64,000 nucleotides of DNA from Rhizobium sp. J15 (lineage in GTDB: Bacteria; Pseudomonadota; Alphaproteobacteria; Rhizobiales; Rhizobiaceae): NCBI RefSeq assembly GCF_002531825.1, contig NZ_NWSX01000001.1, positions 310,001-374,000 of the forward strand, written 5' to 3'. The notes under the pieces were generated by a model. The model worked only from the letters and a program-made list of their open reading frames with translations, did no database searches and was not told where the DNA came from. Positions 27,900 to 36,160 of this stretch are shown here, in pieces; position 1 is the first letter of the stretch; each line of letters begins with the position of its first letter. A program made the translations under genes and the position numbers.

Positions 27900-28265
27900 A
27901 TGGCGGAGCGGATATTTAAAACCGGTTGGTTTACCAAGGCGGCTCGCAAAGCGCGGATATCCGATTCCGAATTATTGAAAGCTATCAGGCAGGTTGCGGA
28001 AGGCAAGGCCGATGATCTAGGCGGGGGCGTATTCAAGAAGCGATTGAACGACAACCAGCATCGGTCGATCATCTTGGCGAAAGCTGGCCGATTTTGGGTT
28101 TACGAGTATTTATTCGCCAAAAAGGATAGGGCCAACATTGAAGACGACGAACTTGTGAAGTTTCGCAGACTTACCAAATCATATGCTGGTCTTTCCGATA
28201 ACCAGCTTCAGGAGTTGATCGATATCGGTCATTTTGTGGAGATCGAACATGGCAAAAAGCCTTAA
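27900..28265 (+). CDS. RelE-like toxin of a type II toxin-antitoxin pair (PF06296 type)
   Basis: A 121-residue protein resembling the RelE-type toxins of PF06296: FKTGWFTKAARKARISDSEL at the start, GGGVFKKRLN in the middle and SIILAKAGRFWVYEYLFAKKDRANI as the basic core. Toxins of this type are usually mRNA interferases, with the partner antitoxin encoded downstream, as here (17-base overlap). There is no good ribosome binding site and the candidate promoter lies so close that the transcript may be leaderless. Base composition is lower in GC than the neighbours, suggesting transfer. Confidence 0.82.
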   Translation: MAERIFKTGWFTKAARKARISDSELLKAIRQVAEGKADDLGGGVFKKRLNDNQHRSIILAKAGRFWVYEYLFAKKDRANIEDDELVKFRRLTKSYAGLSDNQLQELIDIGHFVEIEHGKKP

Positions 28266-28572
28266 GTACAAGAGCGATGCGTTCGAAGCGATTCACATGT
28301 CCGCGGAGGCTCTCCATAAAATAGGAGCGATCGACAAGGAAACGATGCGCTCCTTCGATGAAAGCTGCCTCGCTTCGCCGGGCGCTCTCGATCCCGCAGA
28401 AATCAAGGCGTTGCGGGAAAGCAATCATGTCAGCCAACCCGTTTTCGCCCGCTATCTCAATACCAGCGAATCCACCGTGCAGAAGTGGGAAAGCGGCGCC
28501 AAGCGGCCCAGCGGAATTGCGCTGAAATTGCTCTCGATCGTGCAGAAGCACGGGCTCCAGGTCCTGAGCTAG
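28249..28572 (+). CDS. HTH-domain antitoxin of the RelE-like pair
   Basis: A 107-residue DNA-binding protein whose C-terminal half is an XRE-type helix-turn-helix (ALRESNHVSQPVFARYLN, STVQKWESGAKRPSG, about residues 54-92). The N-terminal part probably wraps the toxin. Its start overlaps the toxin gene, the usual toxin-first arrangement of HigBA-like modules. Its 3' end overlaps the pcaB 3' end by four bases, so the pair was fitted closely into the space beside the pca operon. Confidence 0.85.
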   Translation: MAKSLKYKSDAFEAIHMSAEALHKIGAIDKETMRSFDESCLASPGALDPAEIKALRESNHVSQPVFARYLNTSESTVQKWESGAKRPSGIALKLLSIVQKHGLQVLS

Positions 28573-29615
28573 GCGGTTCCAAGCCGCTTGATATTCGTCG
28601 TCAGCTCCTTTGCCAGCCGCAGGCTCGCGCCGGTTGCCATCGCCATTTGTGGCAGGAGCAGCCATTCGAGCGTCCAAGCGGCGCCCGAGCGCTCCTGTTC
28701 GTGGACGAGGGACTGGTGGATGCCGGACAGCGCCGTGGCGTTGAAGCGGGCGAGCGAGACCAGGACTTCGGCGGAAACTGGGTTCTGCTTGTGGGCCATG
28801 GCCGAGGAGGCGCCGCCGCCTGAGAGTTCGATCTCGCCACCGGCCTGGGCGAGCAGAGCGATATCCTGCCCCATCTTGCCGAGGCTGCCCGAGATCGAGG
28901 AGAACAGGCCAGCGATGTCGGCGATCGGCAGACGCCCGCTCTGCCAATGCGGCTGATCGGTAAGGCCGAGTTCCTGGGCGAGCGAGGCGCGGACGGCGGC
29001 GGCCTGCGGCCCGAACTTATCGAGGGTGCCGGCGGCGCCGCCGAACTGGACGGGAAAACTCTGCTCAGTCAGCCGGTCGCGATAGGTCGCGAGCGGCGCG
29101 CGCCAGGCATGGAGACGGTCGGAGACAGTGATCGGAATGGCCGCCTGCATGCGGGTATGGCCCATCAGCCGGTTGCCGCCGAACCGGCGCTCGAGCGCGT
29201 CGAGCCCAGTGAGGATGGCGGAAATCCGGCCGGCAAACTGGAAGGTGACGGCCTTCAAGCGGATCATCAGGCTGGTGTCGATGACATCCTGGCTGGTGGC
29301 GCCGAGATGAAGGCTTTTGGCCGCTTCCTCTCCGACTTCAGCGCGGAGCTGTTTGACCAGGTCGGGCACGACGACACCGTCTTTCGCCGTTGCCGAGCGA
29401 AGGCTGACGAGATCCGGAGAAAAACCGGCGCAGACTTCGGCAATCTTCCTTGCGGCTTCGCCGGCAATGAGGCCGTGTGCGGCTTCGGCGCGGGCGAGCG
29501 CGGCTTCGAAGGAGAGCATGGCGCGAATATCGGCTTCGGCCGAGAAGTAGGGCGCGATTTCATCGTCGCCGAGAAGGCCGGAGAGGAAAGGGTGGTCGAA
29601 GGGCGATGCGGTCAT
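28569..29615 (-). CDS. pcaB: 3-carboxy-cis,cis-muconate cycloisomerase
   Basis: A 348-residue member of the fumarase/aspartase superfamily that converts 3-carboxy-cis,cis-muconate to 4-carboxymuconolactone in protocatechuate breakdown. Signatures are HLGATSQDVIDTSL (about residues 95-108) and the flexible loop GGGASSAMAHKQNPVSAEV (near 265). It is shorter than some family members (about 350-450) but matches the rhizobial form. The ATG at 29615 fits the family start MTASPFDHPFLSGL. It is last in the pcaDCHGB operon and is separated from pcaG by a 196-base gap containing a palindromic repeat, so its expression may be tuned separately. Confidence 0.93.
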   Translation of the reverse strand: MTASPFDHPFLSGLLGDDEIAPYFSAEADIRAMLSFEAALARAEAAHGLIAGEAARKIAEVCAGFSPDLVSLRSATAKDGVVVPDLVKQLRAEVGEEAAKSLHLGATSQDVIDTSLMIRLKAVTFQFAGRISAILTGLDALERRFGGNRLMGHTRMQAAIPITVSDRLHAWRAPLATYRDRLTEQSFPVQFGGAAGTLDKFGPQAAAVRASLAQELGLTDQPHWQSGRLPIADIAGLFSSISGSLGKMGQDIALLAQAGGEIELSGGGASSAMAHKQNPVSAEVLVSLARFNATALSGIHQSLVHEQERSGAAWTLEWLLLPQMAMATGASLRLAKELTTNIKRLGTA

Positions 29616-29635
29616 GGTCTGCTCTTTGTGACTGC

Positions 29636-29771
29636 GCCCCCTCATCCGGCCGCCGCCACCTTCTCCCCGAGGGGAGAAGGGACTTGGGGCGGCCCTCGAC
29701 GCTTTATGAGCTGGCGATCTCGTATGGCACTGTTCCCCTCTCCCCTCGGGGAGAGGGTAGGGTGAGGGGGC
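29636..29771. repeat. Palindromic intergenic repeat inside the pca operon
   Basis: A mosaic element between pcaG and pcaB. Outer arms (29636-29644 GCCCCCTCA and 29763-29771) enclose two strong hairpins with 10-bp arms: 29659-29668/29671-29680 (CCTTCTCCCC) and 29736-29745/29748-29757 (CCCTCTCCCC). It resembles rhizobial intergenic mosaic elements. In the transcript it would fold into stable stems between two co-transcribed genes. Confidence 0.75.
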
Positions 29772-29811
29772 TATTTGCGCAAGAGCCTTGGGAACAAGCT
29801 GGTTGCGCCCC

Positions 29812-30423
29812 TCAGATATCCAGAAACACACTCTCTTTCGGCCCCTGCAGATGGACATCGAAATGGCAGGTCGCGCCGTCGCGGGTGGCGATCATGGTTG
29901 AGACGCGCTCGCGATGTTCGATGCGCGACAGTAGCGGATCGGCGGCATTGGCTTCCGCTTCCTCCGGGAAATACATGCGCGTGTGCAGGCCGATATTGAT
30001 GCCGCGGGCGACGATCCAGACGCTGATGTGCGGGGCTTGTCTGCGGCCGTCCTTGAAAGGGACCCGGCCTGGCTTGATGGTCTCGAAGCTATAGACGCCG
30101 TCCTCGGCGCGGGTCGGGCAGCGGCCCCAGCCTGAAAAATTCGGGTCGGCGGCGCCACGCATTTCCGACGGGCTGTTGTAGAGACCGGCGCTGTCGGCCT
30201 GCCAGATCTCGACGACGGCGTCGCGCACCGGTGCGCCGGCGCCGTCGAAGATCCGTCCGGTGACGGTGATGCGTTCGCCGAGCGTCTTGTCGTTGAGCAT
30301 CGCCGTGCCGAGATCGCTGTCGTAGACGCCTGTTATGTCGCAGAAATTCGGCGTCAGGCCGATATGGACGTAAGGGCCTGCCGTCTGCGACGGGGTTTCC
30401 TTGAGGTAGCCGAGCTCTTGCAT
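29812..30423 (-). CDS. pcaG: Protocatechuate 3,4-dioxygenase alpha subunit
   Basis: A 203-residue subunit of the intradiol ring-cleaving dioxygenase that opens protocatechuate. The N-terminus KETPSQTAGPYVHIGL and the core RDAVVEIWQADSAGLYN and FSGWGR-type segment are typical of PcaG; iron ligands are supplied by PcaH. The ATG at 30423 has GGAGGG nine bases upstream and follows the pcaH stop by two bases; a TTG at 30429 is a weaker option. Confidence 0.94.
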   Translation of the reverse strand: MQELGYLKETPSQTAGPYVHIGLTPNFCDITGVYDSDLGTAMLNDKTLGERITVTGRIFDGAGAPVRDAVVEIWQADSAGLYNSPSEMRGAADPNFSGWGRCPTRAEDGVYSFETIKPGRVPFKDGRRQAPHISVWIVARGINIGLHTRMYFPEEAEANAADPLLSRIEHRERVSTMIATRDGATCHFDVHLQGPKESVFLDI

Positions 30424-30425
30424 GG

Positions 30426-31586
<1,161 letters not shown>

Positions 31587-31590
<4 letters not shown>

Positions 31591-32396
31591 CGGTTGGTTT
31601 CTCCAGGCGGAAGGGATGTGAGGAAGGCGCGGATGATCGCCGTCAGCGCCTCCGGCTGCTCGACGCAGGGAATGTGCGCACAATCTGGGATGACTTCGTA
31701 ACGGGCGCCGGAAATGAGTCTTGCGGTCGAAAGCACCAAGTCGGGCGGGGTGGAGCCGTCCTGATCGCCGACGATGCAGATCGTCGGGACAGAGATCGTC
31801 TTGGCCGCTTCGGTGAAATCGGCATCGCGGATCGCAGCACAGGCGGCGACGTAGCCCTCGACCGGCTGGCGCGTCAGCATGTTGCAGTAACCGGCATAAG
31901 CGGTGTTCTCCGGCCGGCGGAAGGCGGGCGTGAACCAGCGCTCCATGACAGCGTCGACGATGCTGCCGATGCCGTTCTTCTCGACCGCCATAATGCGGGC
32001 ATTCCAGCTTTCTGCCGTGCCGATCTTATGGGCGGTGTCGCTGAGGATCAGCGCGCGGACGAGATCCGGCCGGCGCTGGTAGAGCGATTGGGCGATGAGG
32101 CCGCCGACGGAGAGGCCACAGATGACGGCATCCTTCACCGACAGCAGATCGAGCAGGCCGGCAAGGTCGGTCGCGTGGTCCTCGATCGATGCGGGAACCT
32201 GGCCGACATCGGAAAGACCGTGGCCGCGCTTGTCGTAGAGCACGATGGCGAAATCGCCGGCAAGCCGCACCACGACATCGCGCCAGATGCGGAAATCCGT
32301 TCCGAGCGAATTGATAAAGACGATCACCGGCCTGTCAGCGGGCGCGCCGATGACCTGATAGTGGATCGTCACATCGTTGATACGGGCGAATTGCAC
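31587..32396 (-). CDS. pcaD: 3-oxoadipate enol-lactonase
   Basis: A 269-residue alpha/beta hydrolase that opens beta-ketoadipate enol-lactone. The nucleophile elbow is CGLSVGGLIAQ (Ser near residue 97) and the catalytic His lies in DCAHIPCVEQP near residue 245. The start is GTG at 32396 with AGGAGG seven bases upstream. It is the first gene of pcaDCHGB, divergent from pcaQ, and the 85-base intergenic region contains a candidate PcaQ site. Confidence 0.94.
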
Positions 32397-32467
32397 GTCG
32401 CTTCCTCCTGTCTGGTGAAATTGAATGGTTGATCCGGTTAAGTAAAATGATATTTAATGGGTTTTCG

Positions 32468-32483
32468 ATAACCCTGGAGTTAT
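32468..32483. promoter_or_regulatory. Candidate PcaQ binding site
   Basis: The inverted repeat ATAAC-CCTGGA-GTTAT lies in the pcaD-pcaQ intergenic region, centred about 79 bases upstream of the pcaD start codon. The left half equals the ATAACC half-site described for PcaQ in Sinorhizobium meliloti and the overall shape is that of a LysR box. It overlaps the first possible pcaQ start codon (32482), which would fit autoregulation or a real start at 32491. Confidence 0.6.
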
Positions 32484-33417
32484 GCGAGCAATGATCGATA
32501 GCCGCGTCAAGTTTCGCCATCTGCAGACCTTTGTCGAGGTGGCGCGGCAGAAGAGCGTGATGAAGGCGGCCGAACTGCTGCATGTCAGCCAGCCGGCGGT
32601 GACGAAGACCATCCGCGAACTGGAGCAGGTGCTTGGCGTCGGTGTGTTCGAGCGCGACGGCCGGGGCATCAAGATCACCCGCTACGGCGAGGTCTTCCTG
32701 CGCCACGCCGGGGCGGCGCTGACGGCGCTGCGCCAGGGTCTCGATTCCGTGTCGCAGGAGCAGTTCGCCGATGCTCCGCCGATCCGCATCGGCGCTCTGC
32801 CGACAGTGTCGTCGCGCATCATGCCGCGGGCGATGGAGCTTTTTCTCAAGGAAAAGACCTTGAGCCGGGTGAAGATCGTCACCGGCGAGAATGCCGTTCT
32901 TTTGGAGCAGCTTCGCGTCGGAGATCTCGACATCGTCGTCGGCCGTCTGGCAAGCGCCGAGAAGATGGCCGGCTTTTCCTTCGAGCATCTCTATTCCGAG
33001 CAGGTGGTGTTTGCCGTGCGCGCCGGCCACCCGCTGCTCGACGGCAGGCAATCGCCATTCGCCGGTTTTGCCAATTACACCGTGCTGATGCCGACGCGAG
33101 GTTCGATCATTCGGCCCGTGGTCGAGAACTTCCTCATCGCCAACGGCGTTTCCAGCCTGCCGAACCAGATCGAGACGGTTTCGGATTCCTTCGGTCGCGC
33201 GTTTCTGAGGGCAAGCGACGCAATCTGGATCATTTCCAACGGCGTGGTGGCCGACGATGTCGCCGACGGGCTGCTGGCGCTTCTGCCGGTCGATACCGGC
33301 GAGACCAAAGGACCTGTCGGATTGACGATGCGAGCCGATGCGGCGCCGTCGCTGCCGCAATCGATCCTGATGCAGACGATCCGGGAAGCGGCGGGCGAAA
33401 TTTCCGGTAAACCGTGA
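32482..33417 (+). CDS. pcaQ: LysR-type activator of the pca operon
   Basis: A LysR regulator of 311 residues (308 if it starts at the ATG at 32491, MIDSRVKFRHL, which resembles other PcaQ proteins). The winged HTH is at about residues 10-68 (QKSVMKAAELLHVSQPAVTKTIRELE). The C-terminal effector domain starts near residue 95 (IRIGALPTVSSRIMP) and includes GDLDIVVGR. PcaQ proteins activate pcaDCHGB in response to a pathway intermediate; the divergent position here supports the name. Confidence 0.92.
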   Translation: MRAMIDSRVKFRHLQTFVEVARQKSVMKAAELLHVSQPAVTKTIRELEQVLGVGVFERDGRGIKITRYGEVFLRHAGAALTALRQGLDSVSQEQFADAPPIRIGALPTVSSRIMPRAMELFLKEKTLSRVKIVTGENAVLLEQLRVGDLDIVVGRLASAEKMAGFSFEHLYSEQVVFAVRAGHPLLDGRQSPFAGFANYTVLMPTRGSIIRPVVENFLIANGVSSLPNQIETVSDSFGRAFLRASDAIWIISNGVVADDVADGLLALLPVDTGETKGPVGLTMRADAAPSLPQSILMQTIREAAGEISGKP

Positions 33418-33538
33418 TCGGGACGATGCGGTTGTGCGGCCTACTGTCCGCAGGATATTTTCTCGGCGGGCGACCCTTTAAATTTGCTTGATGAATGCCC
33501 AGATTTGGACTAAGTCTATTTCAAGACAGGAGGCCTTC

Positions 33539-34063
33539 ATGCAGCATGCCAGACAGTCTGAGCAAGCGGACGGCCAAGGGCCGCAGCGGCTGGATACTGG
33601 GCGCTTCGCCCCGGCAAACCGCAGGAGGCTGAGCGCGCCGGCATTGCGGACCTTCCTGGCGATCGCCGATCTTTGGGGCCTCACCGAAGAGCAGCGCCTG
33701 CTCGTGCTCGGTTATCCATCCCGCTCGACCTACCATAATTGGGCCAAGCAGGCGCGCGAGCACGGCGCTTTCACGCTGGATGTCGATACGCTGACCCGGA
33801 TCTCGGCCGTGCTTGGCATCCACCAGGCGCTCGGTGTGCTTTTTGCCGACGAACGCGCCGGCGTCGCCTGGCTGCGCATGCCGCATAAGGCGCCGGTTTT
33901 CGGCGGGCAGCCGCCGCTTGACGTGGTGACGAACGGCACCCAGGACGGACTGATGACCGTGCGGCGATTTCTCGATGGCGCCCGCGGCGGTGTCTATATG
34001 CAGCCGAATGTGCTGGACGAAGCATTCACGCCCTACGAAGCTGCGGACATCGTGTTCCGGTGA
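33539..34063 (+). CDS. Xre/MbcA/ParS-type antitoxin of a RES-Xre module
   Basis: A 174-residue antitoxin. A basic N-terminal region with an HTH-like segment (LSAPALRTFLAIADLWGLTEEQRLLVLGYPSRSTYHNW) is followed by the C-terminal DUF2384-type domain (TRISAVLGIHQALGVLFADERAGVAWLRMPHKAPVFGGQPPLDV), which contacts RES toxins. The ATG at 33539 has AGGAGG six bases upstream; the longer in-frame version from 33488 is unlikely. Its stop overlaps the RES gene start (GTGA). It probably autorepresses the operon. Confidence 0.9.
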   Translation: MQHARQSEQADGQGPQRLDTGRFAPANRRRLSAPALRTFLAIADLWGLTEEQRLLVLGYPSRSTYHNWAKQAREHGAFTLDVDTLTRISAVLGIHQALGVLFADERAGVAWLRMPHKAPVFGGQPPLDVVTNGTQDGLMTVRRFLDGARGGVYMQPNVLDEAFTPYEAADIVFR

Positions 34064-34731
34064 GTGACCGTTTTGCCCAGGCGCCGCGTCCGTCCTACCG
34101 GCTGATCCCGTCGCAATTTCCGCCGATCGGTCTTTTCGACACGGTGACGCGGGCGGCCGATCTCGATGCCGTGATGGATCTTGTCGGCTGGACCAACGAC
34201 CGCCTCGTCGCCGATCGCATCCAGCGGCTTCCGCAACACGAGTGGGTCTATGGCATGCCGAACGCCAGTATCGTGATGGCGTCGTTCCTGCATGTCGCGC
34301 CCGGTGGGATGCGGTTCAACGGTCCCGATCTCGGCGCCTGGTATGCGGCCGACAATCTCAAGACGGCCGCCGCCGAGGTTGGCCATCATCTCCGGCGCGA
34401 GGCCGTTGCGCGCGGGGTCTCCGCGATGGCGCGCACCTACAGATGCTATGCGGCCACTCTGCTTGGCGACTACCTCGATATTCGCAGAGAACAGGCGCTG
34501 CGGCCCGAGATCTATGACGGCACCAGCTACGCCGCGTCGCAGGTGTTCGGCGAGCAGGTGCGTTCGAAAGGCGGCGCCGGCATCCTCTATGACAGCGTCC
34601 GGCTCAGAGGCGGGGTGAATATCGTCGCGCACCGGCCGCGCAACATTCGGGACGTCGTGCAGGCCGATCATTTCGAAATTGCCGTTTCGGCCACCGACCG
34701 CCGCATCGACGTCAGGAAACTCGCGGCCTGA
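34060..34731 (+). CDS. RES domain toxin (NAD-degrading type)
   Basis: A 223-residue RES-domain protein. The RES family toxins deplete NAD+ by phosphorolysis. Seen here are RLIPSQFPPIGLFD at the start, GMRFNGPDLGAWYAADN (the RES substrate-site region, about residues 88-104) and later GGAGILYDSVRLRGGVNIV with the conserved Ser. The start codon is GTG, overlapping the antitoxin stop, so expression is coupled. Confidence 0.9.
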   Translation: MSDRFAQAPRPSYRLIPSQFPPIGLFDTVTRAADLDAVMDLVGWTNDRLVADRIQRLPQHEWVYGMPNASIVMASFLHVAPGGMRFNGPDLGAWYAADNLKTAAAEVGHHLRREAVARGVSAMARTYRCYAATLLGDYLDIRREQALRPEIYDGTSYAASQVFGEQVRSKGGAGILYDSVRLRGGVNIVAHRPRNIRDVVQADHFEIAVSATDRRIDVRKLAA

Positions 34732-34747
34732 CGACGCAATCCGGTTT

Positions 34748-35395
34748 TCAAACCGGCAGGCGGTCGGCCCACGCCCTTACCGCCTTCGCCATCGTGGCGA
34801 GGTGATCGGCGCTGGAGAAACCGGAGATCTTCTTGCGCGGCTTGAGGTCATGGTCGCCGTCCTCGAGCCAGAGTATCTCGATCCTGTCGGAAAGATCGTA
34901 GCCCGGCACCTCGTCCCGCGTGCCGAATTCGTCGCGTGTTCCCTGGCAGATCAGCGCGGGCGTCGCCAGCCCCTCGAGATGGGCGGTGCGCAGCTTCTCC
35001 GGCTGGCCGGGCGGATGAAAGGGATAGCCGAGGCAGAGCAGGCCGGCAATCTTTCCCCTGTCATACAGATCGTCGGCGATCATGCTGGCAACCCTGCCGC
35101 CCATCGACTTGCCGCCGATGATCAGAGGGCCGCCGGCGCCGAGCTCGGCAATGGCTGCTTCATATTCTGGATTGAGCGTTTCGGCGCGCGGCGGCGGCTT
35201 GCGGCCATCCGAGGTGCGGCGGGCGGCCATATAGGCGAATTCGAAGCGGGCGACACGAAAGCCGGCGCCGGCAAGCGCCTCCGCCGTGGATGTCATCGAC
35301 GCAGAATCCATCGGCGCGCCGGCGCCATGCGCGAGAAGGATCGTGAAGCGCGCATCCGAAGGCCCCTGCAGCAGAAACCTGTCCATCATCGGCAT
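34748..35395 (-). CDS. Alpha/beta hydrolase (KANL3/TEX30-like)
   Basis: A 215-residue small alpha/beta hydrolase of the KANL3/TEX30 group. It has LLAHGAGAPMDS near residue 20 (oxyanion region), nucleophile GGKSMGGRVASM (Ser near residue 96) and catalytic His in DGDHDLKP near 183. Substrate unknown. An ATG at 35389 is an alternative start. It converges on the RES gene 16 bases away and is divergent from the small gene at 35459. Confidence 0.83.
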   Translation of the reverse strand: MPMMDRFLLQGPSDARFTILLAHGAGAPMDSASMTSTAEALAGAGFRVARFEFAYMAARRTSDGRKPPPRAETLNPEYEAAIAELGAGGPLIIGGKSMGGRVASMIADDLYDRGKIAGLLCLGYPFHPPGQPEKLRTAHLEGLATPALICQGTRDEFGTRDEVPGYDLSDRIEILWLEDGDHDLKPRKKISGFSSADHLATMAKAVRAWADRLPV

Positions 35396-35458
35396 CCTCT
35401 ATCCCGTCACCGGAACCATGTCGGTGGTCGTGACTTCTTCCTTGAAAGGAGACGGACC

Positions 35459-35641
35459 ATGCCGACGAATGATGCAAACGTAAAGCCCGAACAGCGCCGC
35501 CCCCGCGATGTCAGGCCCATTCCTGAAAAGCCGGAGCCTGCCGACGCGGAATCCATGGCAACGCCGGTCGTCCAGCCGGGCGGCGTCAAGGACAAAAGCG
35601 AGCGGCCGGTGGTCAATCCCGTCACCGGCGTTGCCTTTTAG
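35459..35641 (+). CDS. Small hypothetical protein, 60 residues
   Basis: A proline-rich, hydrophilic protein of 60 residues with no cysteines, no membrane segment and a mix of Lys/Arg and Glu/Asp, probably disordered. The coding call is supported by AGGAGA seven bases before the ATG and by its position in an otherwise empty space. Function unknown. It ends 17 bases before the first copy of the 110-base repeat. Confidence 0.6.
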   Translation: MPTNDANVKPEQRRPRDVRPIPEKPEPADAESMATPVVQPGGVKDKSERPVVNPVTGVAF

Positions 35642-35657
35642 CGGCCGGTCGTAAACT

Positions 35658-35772
35658 AGAGCATGATGCCGAAAAGTGTAGGCGGTTTTCGGACGACATC
35701 ATGCTCTAACTCTTTAATTTAGAACAGGATTCAGATTTCAGGCCAACCGGGCCTAAAATCATCCTGTTCTAG
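35658..35772. repeat. Rhizobial mosaic repeat, copy 1
   Basis: A 115-base element made of two palindromes: AGAGCATGATG...CATCATGCTCT and AGAACAGGAT...ATCCTGTTCT. It is nearly identical to copy 2 at 35936-36046 except for a four-base insertion (ACGA) in the first palindrome. Such elements are scattered between genes in Rhizobium genomes; the two copies here are in the same orientation and flank a probable small RNA gene. Confidence 0.85.
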
Positions 35773-35787
35773 GGTGCAGAACGCCCC

Positions 35788-35816
35788 TTGAAACCCGGTC
35801 GTAAAAGGTACATATA
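35788..35816 (+). promoter_or_regulatory. Sigma-70 type promoter of candidate small RNA
   Basis: TTGAAA (35788-35793), exactly 17 bases, then CATATA (35811-35816). This fits the alphaproteobacterial housekeeping consensus (CTTGAC-N17-CTATAT) well. It lies right after repeat copy 1, and transcription would start near 35823. Confidence 0.6.
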
Positions 35817-35822
35817 GCGGCC

Positions 35823-35920
35823 CTGCCTGAAAAACGGATGCGTGGGGTATCGACGTCGTCGAGCCGTTCGCCGTCCGACAGGATAAGGGCGCTCCCCGAA
35901 AGGGTCGAGCGCCCTTTTTG
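35823..35920 (+). ncRNA. Candidate small RNA gene
   Basis: The stretch between the promoter at 35788-35816 and the terminator at 35887-35925 has no convincing reading frame, so an independent transcript of about 100 nucleotides is predicted. It contains a self-complementary CGACGTCG segment in the middle and ends in a very stable hairpin with a U-tail, as in trans-acting small RNAs. No known family is recognised from the sequence. Existence and boundaries are inferred. Confidence 0.5.
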
Positions 35921-35925
35921 CTTTT
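35887..35925 (+). terminator. Rho-independent terminator
   Basis: Arms GGGCGCTC (35887-35894) and GAGCGCCC (35907-35914) pair perfectly. Inside them CCC-GAAA-GGG makes a second short stem with a GAAA tetraloop, with two bases (TC) bulged. TTTTTGCTTTT follows. This is the clearest intrinsic terminator in the window and no rightward protein gene ends here. Confidence 0.85.
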
Positions 35926-35935
35926 GGCTCCGCCT

Positions 35936-36046
35936 AGAGCATGATGCCGAAAAGTGTGAGCGGTTTTCGGCATCATGCTCTAACTCTATAATTTAGAACA
36001 GGATTCAGATTTTAGGCCGACCGGGTCTAAAATCATCCTGTTCTAG
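35936..36046. repeat. Rhizobial mosaic repeat, copy 2
   Basis: Second copy (111 bases) of the element at 35658-35772, same orientation. Arms AGAGCATGATGCCGAAAA and the matching TTTTCGGCATCATGCTCT enclose a short loop; the second palindrome AGAACAGGAT/ATCCTGTTCT follows. The remaining bases 36047-36160 up to the DUF899 gene show nothing beyond that gene's ribosome binding site. Confidence 0.85.
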
Positions 36047-36160
36047 GCGGATTTTTCGCGCCTTGTTGTCGATTTTCGCATCTGTCGTTCGTCATTCCAA
36101 TGATGTGCCGAAATTCCTTTGCGATTTCAGCACGTCTGCCAACAGAAGGAGGATATCGTC

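Noticed and set aside
32424..32442. Second PcaQ-like motif (GGTT-GATCC-GGTTAA) near pcaD
   Set aside because: Half-sites are in direct, not inverted, arrangement and the spacing is off, so only the site at 32468 was reported.
33508..33516. Short palindrome GACT-A-AGTC before the RES-Xre operon
   Set aside because: Only four-base arms with mismatched flanks; too weak to call an operator.
35731..35976. An 81-codon minus-strand frame through the repeat and small RNA region
   Set aside because: It consists mostly of repeat palindromes read as protein and has no ribosome binding site.
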